A model generated the notes under the pieces. The model was not told where the DNA came from. It did not search any database and saw only the letters and a list, made by a program, of their open reading frames with translations. 64,000 bases of DNA from Natrinema halophilum (GTDB lineage: Archaea > Halobacteriota > Halobacteria > Halobacteriales > Natrialbaceae). This document shows, piece by piece, positions 34,900-43,654 of the stretch. Both the position numbers and the translations under genes were made by a program. Position 1 is the first letter of the stretch. Each line of letters starts with the position of its first letter. The stretch is taken from positions 1-64,000 of the forward strand of contig NZ_CP084880.1 in the NCBI RefSeq assembly GCF_013402815.2, in the 5' to 3' direction.

Positions 34900-37032
34900 T
34901 CAACTCCGGTCGACGTAGTGCTGGGGATATACATAGTCGAATTCACACATTTGATCGGGCACGCTGTAGTTCGTATACCAGGCGCTTTTTGCTTTTTCCT
35001 CCAGTTCATCGGACTTGTCACCATCAGCATATTCTACCGCCCGGAGCGCCCAATCAAGACAGTTATACCGCAACCGCCAGTTTCTGTCTTTGTTCTCGAG
35101 GTCATACTCTACGTTACCCACGAACTGCTCGTACGTGGTCGGCTGTTCCAGTTTCCCCGAAGAACAGTCGTCCGTCGCCCATGCAGGGACTTCACACTGT
35201 ATCTTGTTGTCGCTGTCGTCTCTGAAGTCGGTATCCCCGTACCAACCCCATGATTCCGAGTGGATCTGTGGGGGAAGAATGTCGTGTTCGATTCCTTCAC
35301 AATCTGGCCCCGTAAACGTGTAAAAGTGTTTCTTGGCCGTATGTCTCATCCACGCGTGTCCAAATCCGTTGTACCAGCCACCGTACCCGATGACGATCGT
35401 AATTTGGGCTTGTGAGCATCTGAACTCTGGCGGTGGACAGTCAGTGTCCTCCGTCTCTGTCGATGAGTCGGACAGTGCCGTCCCCACGTCTTTGACGACA
35501 TCTTCGAAGCCTGCGTGGACCTCCTGGTGGGAGTGCTTGAGGGGTGTCAGCTCGTGGACGATCCCCCAGACAGCCGTCGCAAGTGGCAGGGGTTTGTCGG
35601 CGAATCGTGGATGGAGTGGCACGGATTGGTCGTGGCCCTCCCGGCCGGCATAGAGGTTGACGTTTTGCTCGATGTGGCGCCTGAGGTCGTCGGCTGCCTC
35701 GGCGACTGCCTCTCGTCGGCGGTCCGATTTGTCCCGTAACGTCTCGAATCGTTCGACGTGACGCGTCCACCCCGCGACGGTTTCAGGTGGGACCGGGAGG
35801 GCTGCGTCCTCTGGGTCCTCGATATCTGGCGCGGTGGCCGAAAAGATCGCCTTTCGATCGAATCCGTCGGGGAGCGGGGCATCGCGAAAGCGGTCCAGTT
35901 CGTCCGCCAGCCACACGCCGTAGAGCATGGCCTCGAGGTCGGACCGTGCGGTTGCGAACTCGCTGTTTATCTCCCCGGCTGCCGTGAGTGTCTCGCCCAG
36001 AGTTTCCTGGAGGGTGAGGAATTCCTCGATCGCGTCGGAGCCGTCGGCCGCCTCCCAGCTACCTGCAGGGAGCAAGACACCGCCGATGTCCAGGAGTCTG
36101 ACCCAGCGGTCATCGAGGTCGTCGTGATGCTCGACGAGCGTCGAACTTCCTGGCATGTACGCCATATTCGCCCGGAAGAGTGCATCACCGGGGAACCACG
36201 TATCTCCCGGGAAGAGTGCATCACCGGGGAACCACGTATCTCCCGGGAAGAGTGTATCACCGGGGAACCACGTATCTCCCGGGAAGAGTGTATCACCGGG
36301 GAAGAGTGCATCGCCGGGAAAAAACGAGTCCCCTGGGAAGAAGACGGCAGCAGAGCTCAGTAGGTCGGACTCCGCTGGTTCGGCTAGATCCCACATATCC
36401 CCAGGGAACAGCGCGCCACTGGCCTCCAGGAATCCTGCGACCTCTGCTTCCGGAACACCATCGTCCAGTGTCTCCGTGAGCGCCGAGCCTTCGACCGCAC
36501 GCACGTTCTCTCGGACGAGTGCGTCGCCGGGGAACCACGTGTCGCCGGGGAACGCAAGTCCCTCCCAGGGGTTCGGCTCTCGTTCTTCCTCTCCCGGAGT
36601 CGTTTCCCTGCTCGGAAGCGCCTCCAGCAGGTTTGAGAAGTCGCTTTCGTCCAACGTATCCCCCGGAAACAGGACGGTCGCCCCATTCAGGTCGAGCGAT
36701 CCGGGCTGTATTACAGATTCGCCGTCGACGAAGGCGTCCGCGCCGAAGGCGACCTGCCCCCCAGCGAGGACCTTCGAGCTGATATCCTGATAGTCGGATT
36801 CAATCAGCGGTGCACCTGGGACGACGGTCACAGCCTCTTCAGCCTTGATATCTCGCGTTATTCGATACCCGGTGTGATCGTCGTCCCCATTCGCGCTACC
36901 AGTCGTCCCGGGATCGTCGGTATCGTCGTCTCCCTCAGAGTCATCCCCCTGCATCCCGTTATCATTCGTTTCCCCACACCCCGCAACTGTGGTCGCTATC
37001 ATCGCGGCAAGCACCTGTCTTCGTCGTATCAT
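34900..37032 (-). CDS. FPGD-hexapeptide lipoprotein with possible permuted papain-like domain
   Basis: A 710-aa protein from ATG 37032 (a start 15 bp upstream is possible). MIRRRQVLAAMIATTVAGC is a Tat lipoprotein signal; an acidic linker follows. Residues 55-230 resemble the paralogue at 11176-14583 (YRITRDIKAEEAVTVVPGA, DGVPEAEV). Residues 231-286 are nine near-perfect hexapeptides of the type [TA][LW]FPGD, ended by LLPAGSWEAADG, which has a counterpart in the paralogue. Residues 320-540 are helical. The C-terminal 150 residues contain FGHAWMRH (His559) and YNCLDWALRAVEYAD (Cys658), a His-then-Cys order like permuted NlpC/P60 or LRAT folds. Catalysis is inferred only. Confidence 0.75.
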   Translation of the reverse strand: MIRRRQVLAAMIATTVAGCGETNDNGMQGDDSEGDDDTDDPGTTGSANGDDDHTGYRITRDIKAEEAVTVVPGAPLIESDYQDISSKVLAGGQVAFGADAFVDGESVIQPGSLDLNGATVLFPGDTLDESDFSNLLEALPSRETTPGEEEREPNPWEGLAFPGDTWFPGDALVRENVRAVEGSALTETLDDGVPEAEVAGFLEASGALFPGDMWDLAEPAESDLLSSAAVFFPGDSFFPGDALFPGDTLFPGDTWFPGDTLFPGDTWFPGDALFPGDTWFPGDALFRANMAYMPGSSTLVEHHDDLDDRWVRLLDIGGVLLPAGSWEAADGSDAIEEFLTLQETLGETLTAAGEINSEFATARSDLEAMLYGVWLADELDRFRDAPLPDGFDRKAIFSATAPDIEDPEDAALPVPPETVAGWTRHVERFETLRDKSDRRREAVAEAADDLRRHIEQNVNLYAGREGHDQSVPLHPRFADKPLPLATAVWGIVHELTPLKHSHQEVHAGFEDVVKDVGTALSDSSTETEDTDCPPPEFRCSQAQITIVIGYGGWYNGFGHAWMRHTAKKHFYTFTGPDCEGIEHDILPPQIHSESWGWYGDTDFRDDSDNKIQCEVPAWATDDCSSGKLEQPTTYEQFVGNVEYDLENKDRNWRLRYNCLDWALRAVEYADGDKSDELEEKAKSAWYTNYSVPDQMCEFDYVYPQHYVDRS
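36178..36330 (-). repeat. 36-bp tandem repeat within the FPGD gene
   Basis: About four copies of a 36-bp unit (two hexapeptides, FPGDALFPGDTW). Units differ by one or two bases only. This is coding DNA, not a CRISPR array: there are no unique spacers. Confidence 0.8.
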
Positions 37033-37470
37033 GAATTTTATAATCACTTATGTTATATATACTTAGGGGAGAAATACAATGTGTGGCTAACCGGCTCTAG
37101 AGGGGTACTCGAGGTGAAGACAAACTCAGTCTCTCGATTATGGTCGGGCCGATCCGGTAATATCTCTCGACGGGTCGCGGATACGAGCAGGTGAACCTGC
37201 CGGGACTTGCTCAGGCCCTATTGGCGAAGAACACGATGATACATACTGTATTCGGACCTTAGTTTTGCAGGACTTCATGAGTAAATATCGTATTTAGTAG
37301 CATTCCCACATGAAGTGAGCGGGCTGGTCATCGGGTTCGGCGTGAAATAAACGAAGTCGTCATGCTGAACTCACCCTCTGTATGCAGCAGGCCTGTTCTC
37401 TCAAATTATAGGAATTACAGCACAAGATCGAGGTTCGGTAAGCAGGCGCACTGACACCTCCTATTTTGGT
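37033..37470. other. Intergenic region
   Basis: About 440 bp with no supported gene; contains the upstream region of the FPGD lipoprotein gene (AT-rich at 37033-37080). Confidence 0.35.
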
Positions 37471-37482
37471 GTTTCTCTCCGG

Positions 37483-37539
37483 CCCGCCCCGCTCGCCGCA
37501 TTCCGCCCTCCGCGTCACTCGCGACCGACCATTCCGGGC
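37483..37539. repeat. Second copy of the GC-rich non-coding block
   Basis: Near-identical to 32939-32995: GGCCCGCCCCGCTCGCCGC, CCGCCCTCCGCGTC, then CGACCGACCATTCCGGGCG. Here it lies 190-250 bp before an RPA-like gene, whereas the first copy has no such gene behind it. Confidence 0.6.
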
Positions 37540-37573
37540 GTGCGGGCGGTGCTGGTTGGGTGACCTTCCTTTG

Positions 37574-37625
37574 GCGCTCTCGCTCGCGCCCCAGGGGGCG
37601 CTCACGAAGGCGCGAGCGAGAGCGC
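37574..37625. repeat. Perfect 17-bp inverted repeat upstream of the RPA-like gene
   Basis: GCGCTCTCGCTCGCGCC (37574-37590) is fully complementary to 37609-37625, with an 18-nt loop. It is 105 bp before the ATG at 37731 and could form a cruciform or a strong RNA hairpin in the leader. Confidence 0.7.
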
Positions 37626-37730
37626 GCAGATGGTTTGAGTTGGTCGTTGTGGGCAGCCACGGCTGGAGAGACGTGGTGTCGGAAGAAGACGCCGAGTGAG
37701 CGCCTTCGATGGTACCTTGGAAAGATACCA

Positions 37731-38626
37731 ATGTCAAGTAAGAACATCTTCGGTAATGAGGTTTCGGTCGATGAACAGGCATTCGAAAAAGCGGACGAAG
37801 CGGCGGTCGATGAAGAGGGCTTCGAGGTCGTCGATGAGACGCCGGAGTGCCAGGCGACGGTGCAGATGGAGGTGCAAGCAAAAGTCGATGCGAACCACCC
37901 GGACGGGATGGTCGACACCAGTGATGAGCGGATTTACGGTGCGACTCTCGAACAGGAAGAGCGCATTCGGGCGCGTGAGGCTGAACTGGAGCGCATTAGT
38001 GCCCGTGTGGAGATGGGGACGCAAGAAGGTCGGGAGAAGCGGACGCGAGACATCGTAGCGAAGCGGAGCGCTGAGCGGCGTGCAGAGTTCCAGAAGCAGG
38101 CGGCGAGCGTGGACCCGTGGGCGGACCCAGAGCGAGACGACCCTCGTGCAGAATTGACGCAGGAGCAGTTGGCGGCGGTGAACAAGCAGTCGAGGCGGCT
38201 AGCCGAGAAGCTGGATGGCTGGTCGCGAGCAGCGATTGGCCGGCGGTTAGGTGAGGCCGTGGTCGGTGGGAAAGACATGATGAGCGCGGTCGTCGGGGTG
38301 TTCGAGGAGTTGCAGACGGCGCCGGGACAGGTAGTTCCCATCGGGATGCTCGAGGACGTCAATCGCAAAGAGGTGAGTATTGAAGGTCAAATCGAGGTGC
38401 TCTGGGATAGTGACTCACCAACCATCGCTCAAGTTGGCCTCATCGCTGACGAGAGCGGGCAAACCAAGGTGACGATTTGGAAAAATCGAATGCCCCGTGG
38501 ATCGAAGAAGGCGAACAGGTGCGCATCCACGGAGCGGCGAGAAATCGGTACGAAGGACGCGTCTCGTTGGCCGTCACTGGGTGGTCTACCCTTCATTTCC
38601 CGGAGCGCGGTCGCTGGTGGGAATAG
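37731..38626 (+). pseudogene. RPA-like ssDNA-binding protein, frameshift in A-run
   Basis: From ATG 37731 a charged, helical N-terminal region (to residue about 190) leads to an OB-fold: VSIEGQIEVLWDSDSPTIAQ, VGLIADESGQTKVTIWK. At about 38480 the frame is lost within a run of five A's. In the next frame the protein continues naturally: SNAPWIEEGEQVRIHGAARN, then LAVTGWSTLHFPERGRWWE and stop at 38626. One extra A would restore it. This is the plasmid-borne RPA/SSB-like family of haloarchaea. A sequencing homopolymer error or programmed slippage are alternatives to true inactivation. Confidence 0.7.
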
Positions 38627-38776
38627 CCAGTCGTCGCGCCCTTCTTTTTTGCTACGTGCCGGACCGACCCAGACCCCACCGCCCCACCCTCCGCTCCGTG
38701 TTCGCTCCCGGTGGTCGCTGCGCGCGCAGCCACGACCTTGACAATAGGTCAACCCGCGAGTCACTGAGAGTTTTTT

Positions 38777-38799
38777 GCGCACCAAGGGGTGCGAGCGCC
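38777..38799 (+). promoter_or_regulatory. T-run plus hairpin leader element (copy C)
   Basis: Six T's at 38771-38776 precede GCGCACC, then AAGG, then GGTGCGAGC. Inner stem is CGCACC/GGTGCG. It has the same T-run, GC stem and GG-containing loop as the other copies and lies just before the PIN fragment. Confidence 0.4.
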
Positions 38800-38837
38800 T
38801 TCAAGTCGCGTTCGCTGAACCACTATGTCCACTTTGT

Positions 38838-39044
38838 GATGAGTTCGATCGTCTCGGGTTGATACATGCGTCACTGGCCGATACGCGACTCGTTACGACG
38901 CCGACACTGCTCTCGGTGTTCGTACGAGCAGAACACCTCACGTCCAACGATGCCCGCGATCTTCTCGAGGACATCAGCACCGCCTGAAGCTGGGATGCGA
39001 ACGCCTACGTCCAGCGAGCACGCTCGTTGCTCAATGATCCCTAA
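38838..39044 (+). pseudogene. PIN-domain-like C-terminal fragment with TGA
   Basis: Reads LADTRLVTTPTLLSVFVRAE, then ARDLLEDISTA, TGA at 38985-38987, then SWDANAYVQRARSLLNDP and a stop. The part after the TGA continues the same frame and looks equally conserved, so CGA to TGA is likely. The N-terminal half is missing. Confidence 0.5.
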
Positions 39045-39474
39045 GCTACACCAAAGTCGGAGATTGGTGCGTCCTTACCCGTCGCCGCAGGGCCCGCCAA
39101 CACGGCATCTCGCGCCACCGCCACTAAGGATGGCTGCACAACCCGTTCTAGGCTCGCACGCTGGCAGTGCTGGTACTGTGGATCGCTCACGAAAGTACAG
39201 CACGACCAAGGCCCCAAGTAACGGCTCCTGCCCATGGGAGAGGCCCAAGGCCAACGAACCTCGTCGGATGAGTACCGCCCCGGAGAACACTGCGTGACGA
39301 AAGTATGTGCGAAATTGCGTCAAACATGGTTTCTCCGCTGTTACGGCCTGGTCCCGTGATACTGCGTCTCGCCGTCATATCTCTGTCGAGTGAGAAAGTA
39401 AACAAGTGCATCGCATGGCTATCGCAGCGGAGACGAGGAGAGGGTACTGATGACCGTCGCTACCGGGTTATCGA
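39045..39474. other. Intergenic gap before the proline cluster
   Basis: About 430 bp. A Cys-rich stretch (RWQCWYCGSLTKVQ near 39150) hints at a decayed zinc-binding protein, but stops interrupt it. Nothing supported. Confidence 0.3.
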
Positions 39475-41010
39475 TCAGCTGTCCTGTGTGGTGATGTCGG
39501 CCGATAATCCCTGTGCCATTTCGATGTCATTGGAGTTGTTGAGGGTGAACGCGGTCCGCTCGGTGACGGCCTCGATGACTTCCCGGGCGCTCGGATAGCC
39601 GTTCCCGGATTGCTTGACGCCGCCGAACGGGAGGTGGACCTCGGCCCCGATGCACGGGAGGTTCGCGTACGCGAGGCCGATCTCCGCGTAGTCGCGGAAC
39701 TGGTGGATCTTGCGGTAGTCTTCGCTGATTATCGCGCCGGCCAGTCCGTAGTCTGTGTCGTTGTGGATGTCGATCGCCTGGTCGACATCGCCCGAGTACT
39801 CAAGTAGTGCGACGTGGGGACCGAAGCACTCCTCCTGAAGACAGCGGAGCTCGGAATCGTAGTCAATCTCGTAGACGAACGGGCCGACCCAATGGCCGTA
39901 TTCGTGACCGTCCGGGATCTCTGCGGCGTCGAGCTCTGTACGATCGACCAACACGTTCGCGCCTTCATGTCGCGCTAGCTCATTGTACCGCTGAATCTTC
40001 TCGACGTGCTCGCCTTCGATAGCGGGACCCATGAACGTGTCTTCGTCGAGCGGGTCACCCACGGCAACGTTTTCGGCTACTTCGACGAAGCGTTCCTTGA
40101 ATTCATCGTATACGTCCTCGTGAACGATCACCCGTTCGGAGGAGACACAGCGCTGGCCAGTCGTCTTGAACGAGGACATGACGGCGCTGTGGACGGCGGT
40201 ATCGAGATCGGCGTCGTCAGCGACGATGATCCCGTTTTTGCCGCCCATCTCGCAGGCCGCCAGTTTCCCCGGTTCGCCTCCGACCTTGTCGGCGATCTGG
40301 TGACCGACTTCGGCGGACCCCGTGAACAGGACCGTGTCGACTCGTTCGTCGTCGGTGAGCGCCGCCCCGGCGTCGCCGAAGCCCTGCACCATGTTGAAGA
40401 CGCCGTCGGGGATACCGGCGTCCTCGAACATCTCGGCGACGATCTGGGCACACCAGGGCGTCTGTTCGGCAGGCTTCCAGACGACGGTGTTGCCCTCCAC
40501 GAGCGAGACGGCCATGTGCCAGAACGGGATCGCCACCGGGAAGTTCCAGGGCGTGACGCAGCCGACGACGCCGCGGGGCTTCCGGCGCATATAGGCGTCC
40601 TTCGCCGCGATCTCGCTGGGTACGACGTCCCCGTGGGGGTGGCGAGCGTTAGCGGCAGCCCACTCCACCATGTGGTACGCCTCGATTACGTCGGCCCGCC
40701 CCTCGCTGATCTCCTTACCGCACTCCTTGGTGACTATTTCGCCGAGTTCGTCCGTCCGCTCGCGGAGTTCGTGGTAGATGTCCCAGAGATACTCCGCCCG
40801 GTCGATGTGCGACAGTTCCCGCCAGTCCTCGAACGCGTCCTCGGCGGCGGCCAGTGCTCGGTCGACGTCCGCTTCGGTGCTCCGCTGGAACGTCGCGAGC
40901 GACTCGCCCGTTGCTGGGTTCTCGCTCTCGAAGGTCTCAGTGCCATCGCTGTGGGACCATTCGCCGCCAATGTAGTTCCGGTGGACGTCCGAGTCGACTG
41001 TTTGACTCAT
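39475..41010 (-). CDS. Delta-1-pyrroline-5-carboxylate/aldehyde dehydrogenase
   Basis: A 511-aa NAD(P)-dependent aldehyde dehydrogenase of full length. Visible are the N-terminal IGGEWSHSDGTETFESENPA, oxyanion Asn in GCVTPWNFPVAIPFWH, cofactor-binding FTGSAEVGHQIADKVG, general base Glu in ACEMGGKNG, catalytic Cys in TTGQRCVSSERVIV and EECFGPHVALL. Divergently placed with a Bat-type regulator and near proline dehydrogenase. It most likely oxidises glutamate-gamma-semialdehyde to glutamate, the second step of proline breakdown. Substrate is inferred from neighbours; the fold assignment is firm. Confidence 0.9.
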   Translation of the reverse strand: MSQTVDSDVHRNYIGGEWSHSDGTETFESENPATGESLATFQRSTEADVDRALAAAEDAFEDWRELSHIDRAEYLWDIYHELRERTDELGEIVTKECGKEISEGRADVIEAYHMVEWAAANARHPHGDVVPSEIAAKDAYMRRKPRGVVGCVTPWNFPVAIPFWHMAVSLVEGNTVVWKPAEQTPWCAQIVAEMFEDAGIPDGVFNMVQGFGDAGAALTDDERVDTVLFTGSAEVGHQIADKVGGEPGKLAACEMGGKNGIIVADDADLDTAVHSAVMSSFKTTGQRCVSSERVIVHEDVYDEFKERFVEVAENVAVGDPLDEDTFMGPAIEGEHVEKIQRYNELARHEGANVLVDRTELDAAEIPDGHEYGHWVGPFVYEIDYDSELRCLQEECFGPHVALLEYSGDVDQAIDIHNDTDYGLAGAIISEDYRKIHQFRDYAEIGLAYANLPCIGAEVHLPFGGVKQSGNGYPSAREVIEAVTERTAFTLNNSNDIEMAQGLSADITTQDS

Positions 41011-41098
41011 ACGTACTCCTTCCTATCGGGCCGATAGTATTCCCTCCCTTCCATGGTCGGGTGTACACGTTTATGGCTATTTGAGAGTAGTATAACGT

Positions 41099-41842
41099 AT
41101 GGCACAGGCAGAGGAGCAACAATCAGGTGATGCGTTGCTCACGCTGGAGATATGGCATCCCGACTGCTGGACACTGGAGGTAACCGACGAAGCCCCAGCG
41201 AGTCTACTCGCACAGACGGTTTTCAACGCGGCGGATGGACGCGTCAAGGGTCACTTCACAGTATACGGTGATTCGACCGAAGACATCGATCGCTTGGTAC
41301 AGACCGCTGCCGAATCCAGGTTGACCCACTCGGTTACCGAGATGCAAAACCAGTACGGCGTCAATCAAAACCGCGCGCCTCCGGGCAACGCGACCCGTGA
41401 GCTGCTCGTCGAGTACGACCCGGAGAACACGATCAGCGATGCGCTAGCCTCCCACGGGTTCATCCAAGAAGGCCCCGTCCGAGTCCAAAATGGGACCGAA
41501 TACTGGTCAGTCTTCGTCTCCGACGACGATAGGGATCGCCTCAACGAGCGTCTCGACGACATCCGGGACTCTCACGACGCCGAGATCACTGTTACCAAAA
41601 TCGCCTCTCAGAGCAGCTCTGGTGGCAACATCATCGACAGGATCGCGCTTCTCTCGGAGCGGCAGCGCGAGATTTTCGAACTTGCCTGTAGACATGACTA
41701 CTACGCGTGGCCGCGCGAAGTCACGACCCGCGAGCTTGCCGACGAGGCGGGGGTTTCCAAGACGACGCTGCTCGAACACCTCCGTAAAGCGGAGGCCAAG
41801 CTCCTCGATCCGGCGATCGATGAGGCCACTGATTCCCTTTAA
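41099..41842 (+). CDS. Bat-type HTH_10 transcriptional regulator
   Basis: A 247-aa protein. The N-terminal two-thirds is the GAF/Bat-associated sensor-like region (LEIWHPDCWTLEVTDEAPAS). The C-terminus is HTH_10: LSERQREIFELACRHDYYAW, then TTRELADEAGVSKTTLLEHL. It lies between and diverges from the P5C dehydrogenase gene, with a TATA-like AGTATAACG just before its ATG. It is the likely activator of the proline-use genes, as with PutR-type Bat paralogues in haloarchaea. Confidence 0.85.
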   Translation: MAQAEEQQSGDALLTLEIWHPDCWTLEVTDEAPASLLAQTVFNAADGRVKGHFTVYGDSTEDIDRLVQTAAESRLTHSVTEMQNQYGVNQNRAPPGNATRELLVEYDPENTISDALASHGFIQEGPVRVQNGTEYWSVFVSDDDRDRLNERLDDIRDSHDAEITVTKIASQSSSGGNIIDRIALLSERQREIFELACRHDYYAWPREVTTRELADEAGVSKTTLLEHLRKAEAKLLDPAIDEATDSL

Positions 41843-42064
41843 TCTCTGTCAACGATACCTAAGTGGTGGTTTGTTCTGCCATCTCGCGGCCCTCGCTGCA
41901 TTCTTCCGCTTCGCTAACTGCTGACGGACGTTTTCGGTTGAACGCTGTCGATGTAGCCTTATCGTGGATGGAGAATTCTCGGACGCCGTAATTTCCACCA
42001 TAGATTACGTGTATCTTTTGGTCGGTACCGGTCTTATAAGGGAAAAGTACCTCCGATAAAGAGA

Positions 42065-42925
42065 ATGATGATTCCGCCTATCGCGAACAACTTCGTGGCT
42101 GGTAAATCATCAGTGACCGCGCTCGAGCGTGCAGCTCAGAACCGTGAGGACGGCCTCAATACGATTCTGAACCTGCTCGGCGAGCATCACGATGACTCCG
42201 AGGAGGTGGCCGCTGACACAGAAGCTTACTGCTCACTGATAGATGAAATCGGTACATCGGCGATTGACGCTTGTGTGTCGGTCAAGCCCTCCCAGATCGG
42301 CCTGGAGATTGATGCCGAAGCGTTCGAGACCAATCTACGCCGAATCGTCGATCTGGCCGCCACCAATGACGTGTTCATCTGGATCGACATGGAAAACTCC
42401 GGGACAACGGACGTGACCCTAGACACCTACGAGGCCCTCGCTCGGGAGTACGGTGGCGGTATTGGTGTCTGTCTCCAGGCAAACCTCAGGCGGACACGGG
42501 AGGACCTCGCGCGCTTCGCCGACGTCCCCGGTAAAGTAAGACTCGTGAAGGGAGCATATGACGAGCCCGAATCGATCGCTTACAAGGACAAGTCCGACGT
42601 CGACGAGGCCTATCGTACTCTGCTCGAAGATGCCTTCGAACACCGTGAAGACGGTATCGCAGTCGGAAGCCATGATCCCGCGATGATCAAATACGCCTCC
42701 CAACTCCACGACGAGTACGGGACGCCCTACGAAGTCCAGATGCTCATGGGTGTTCGCGAGGACGCCCAGCGGGAGCTAGCATCCGAGGGAGTCGACGTCT
42801 ACCAGTACGTGCCCTACGGGTCTCGCTGGCTCCAGTACTTTTACCGGCGAGTCCGTGAGCGCAAAGAGAACGTGCTTTTCGCGCTACGGGCTATTACAGG
42901 CTCATCCATACGAAACCGTTCCTGA
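42065..42925 (+). CDS. Proline dehydrogenase
   Basis: A 286-aa FAD-dependent proline dehydrogenase of normal archaeal length (TIM barrel). Recognisable: ACVSVKPSQIGLEID, VFIWIDMENSGTTDVTLDTY, GIGVCLQANLRRTREDL, KVRLVKGAYDEPE and the conserved YVPYGSRWLQYFYRRVRERK at the end. It converts proline to pyrroline-5-carboxylate, feeding electrons to the membrane pool. It follows the Bat regulator in the same orientation, completing the proline catabolic cluster. Confidence 0.9.
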   Translation: MMIPPIANNFVAGKSSVTALERAAQNREDGLNTILNLLGEHHDDSEEVAADTEAYCSLIDEIGTSAIDACVSVKPSQIGLEIDAEAFETNLRRIVDLAATNDVFIWIDMENSGTTDVTLDTYEALAREYGGGIGVCLQANLRRTREDLARFADVPGKVRLVKGAYDEPESIAYKDKSDVDEAYRTLLEDAFEHREDGIAVGSHDPAMIKYASQLHDEYGTPYEVQMLMGVREDAQRELASEGVDVYQYVPYGSRWLQYFYRRVRERKENVLFALRAITGSSIRNRS

Positions 42926-42964
42926 GCCAGACCTTGTGAGCCGGCGAGCGGTGAGGCGCTTCCG

Positions 42965-43153
42965 ATGGAGCAAGAGTTCAAACAGGGCTACCGGATGCAT
43001 CGTGTGCTCAGCAATCTCAGCCGGCTTGACGTCGACCGGTTGGACGACGCGGATCGTGAGCGAGTCGAGACCGCGAGAGACCTCCTGGAAGAGGTGAGCC
43101 TTCTCACACAGCCGGGCGACGGAGCTGGGGCGGATGCCCACGCAGACTCCTAA
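42965..43153 (+). CDS. Small hypothetical protein
   Basis: 62 aa: YRMHRVLSNLSRLDVDRLDD and ADRERVETARDLLEEVSLLT are amphipathic helices. It follows proline dehydrogenase by 39 bp. No family recognised; it may be a short regulatory or assembly protein or a fragment. Confidence 0.4.
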   Translation: MEQEFKQGYRMHRVLSNLSRLDVDRLDDADRERVETARDLLEEVSLLTQPGDGAGADAHADS

Positions 43154-43196
43154 CTGGAACCCCCGACCACGCCTCGGGAGGCACCTCTCGCGTCGG

Positions 43197-43219
43197 TTTA
43201 TCGCCCCCAAGAGGGGTGC
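43197..43219 (+). promoter_or_regulatory. T-rich plus hairpin leader element (copy D)
   Basis: After GGTTTATC, GCCCCC and GGGGTGC pair around AAGA (43203-43219, one bulged T). It ends 25 nt before the ATG at 43245, the same distance as copies A and E. Confidence 0.35.
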
Positions 43220-43244
43220 AGGGGTCGCCCCGCAAGGTCCAGAT

Positions 43245-43550
43245 ATGGCCACACTGCAAGCTGCAACGACGTCGACCGGCCCAATCGTATCGGATCCATA
43301 GGCAGTCTGCGAGCTCTGTGAGAGCTACTGCTTCGGGACGCTGAACTGGGAGGTGGACGAGGACAGAGAGTTCACGATCTGGGGCTTCGACGACTTCGAG
43401 GTCTACGCCGTCCGGGAAGACGGTCTTCCCGATTACGACGGCAGGATCGTGACACACGAGTTTCTCCGAACACTCGCTGGTTACCTCGAATCCGGCGAAG
43501 AACTCGATATACAGACGGCGGGCTACACGAAGTGTCGGTTCCCAGTCCTC
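43245..43550 (+). pseudogene. Cys-containing plasmid protein, broken and truncated
   Basis: From ATG 43245 one frame reads through TAG at 43299-43301, then VCELCESYCFGTLNWEVDED, EFTIWGFDDFEVYAVREDG and THEFLRTLAGYLESGEELD. The CxxCxxxC start suggests a zinc-binding domain. The 3' end runs into transposon-end-like DNA at 43546, so the C-terminus is lost. Family not named. Confidence 0.55.
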
Positions 43551-43605
43551 GCATTCACCCTCGGGGTCAAGCCCCGAGGCACTCTACCTTGACCACCTGT
43601 AGATG
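43546..43605 (+). repeat. Transposon-end-like repeat copy 2
   Basis: The hairpin CCTCGGGG-TCAAG-CCCCGAGG is followed by CACTCTACCTTGACCACC and TGTAGATG. It shares the CCGAGGCACTC and CTGTAGATG blocks with 9430-9497. It marks one side of the ATPase gene region. Confidence 0.5.
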
Positions 43606-43654
43606 AAGGATCGAATGATTGACCCACCGTATTAGGGATTAGAATATTATAGTT

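Noticed and set aside
36178-36330. CRISPR-like direct repeats
   Set aside because: Units are contiguous 36-bp coding repeats without unique spacers and lie inside an intact gene; no cas genes are present.
40006-41037. 343-codon open frame on the plus strand
   Set aside because: It is antisense to the aldehyde dehydrogenase gene, which has all catalytic motifs; high GC in third positions opens the opposite strand.
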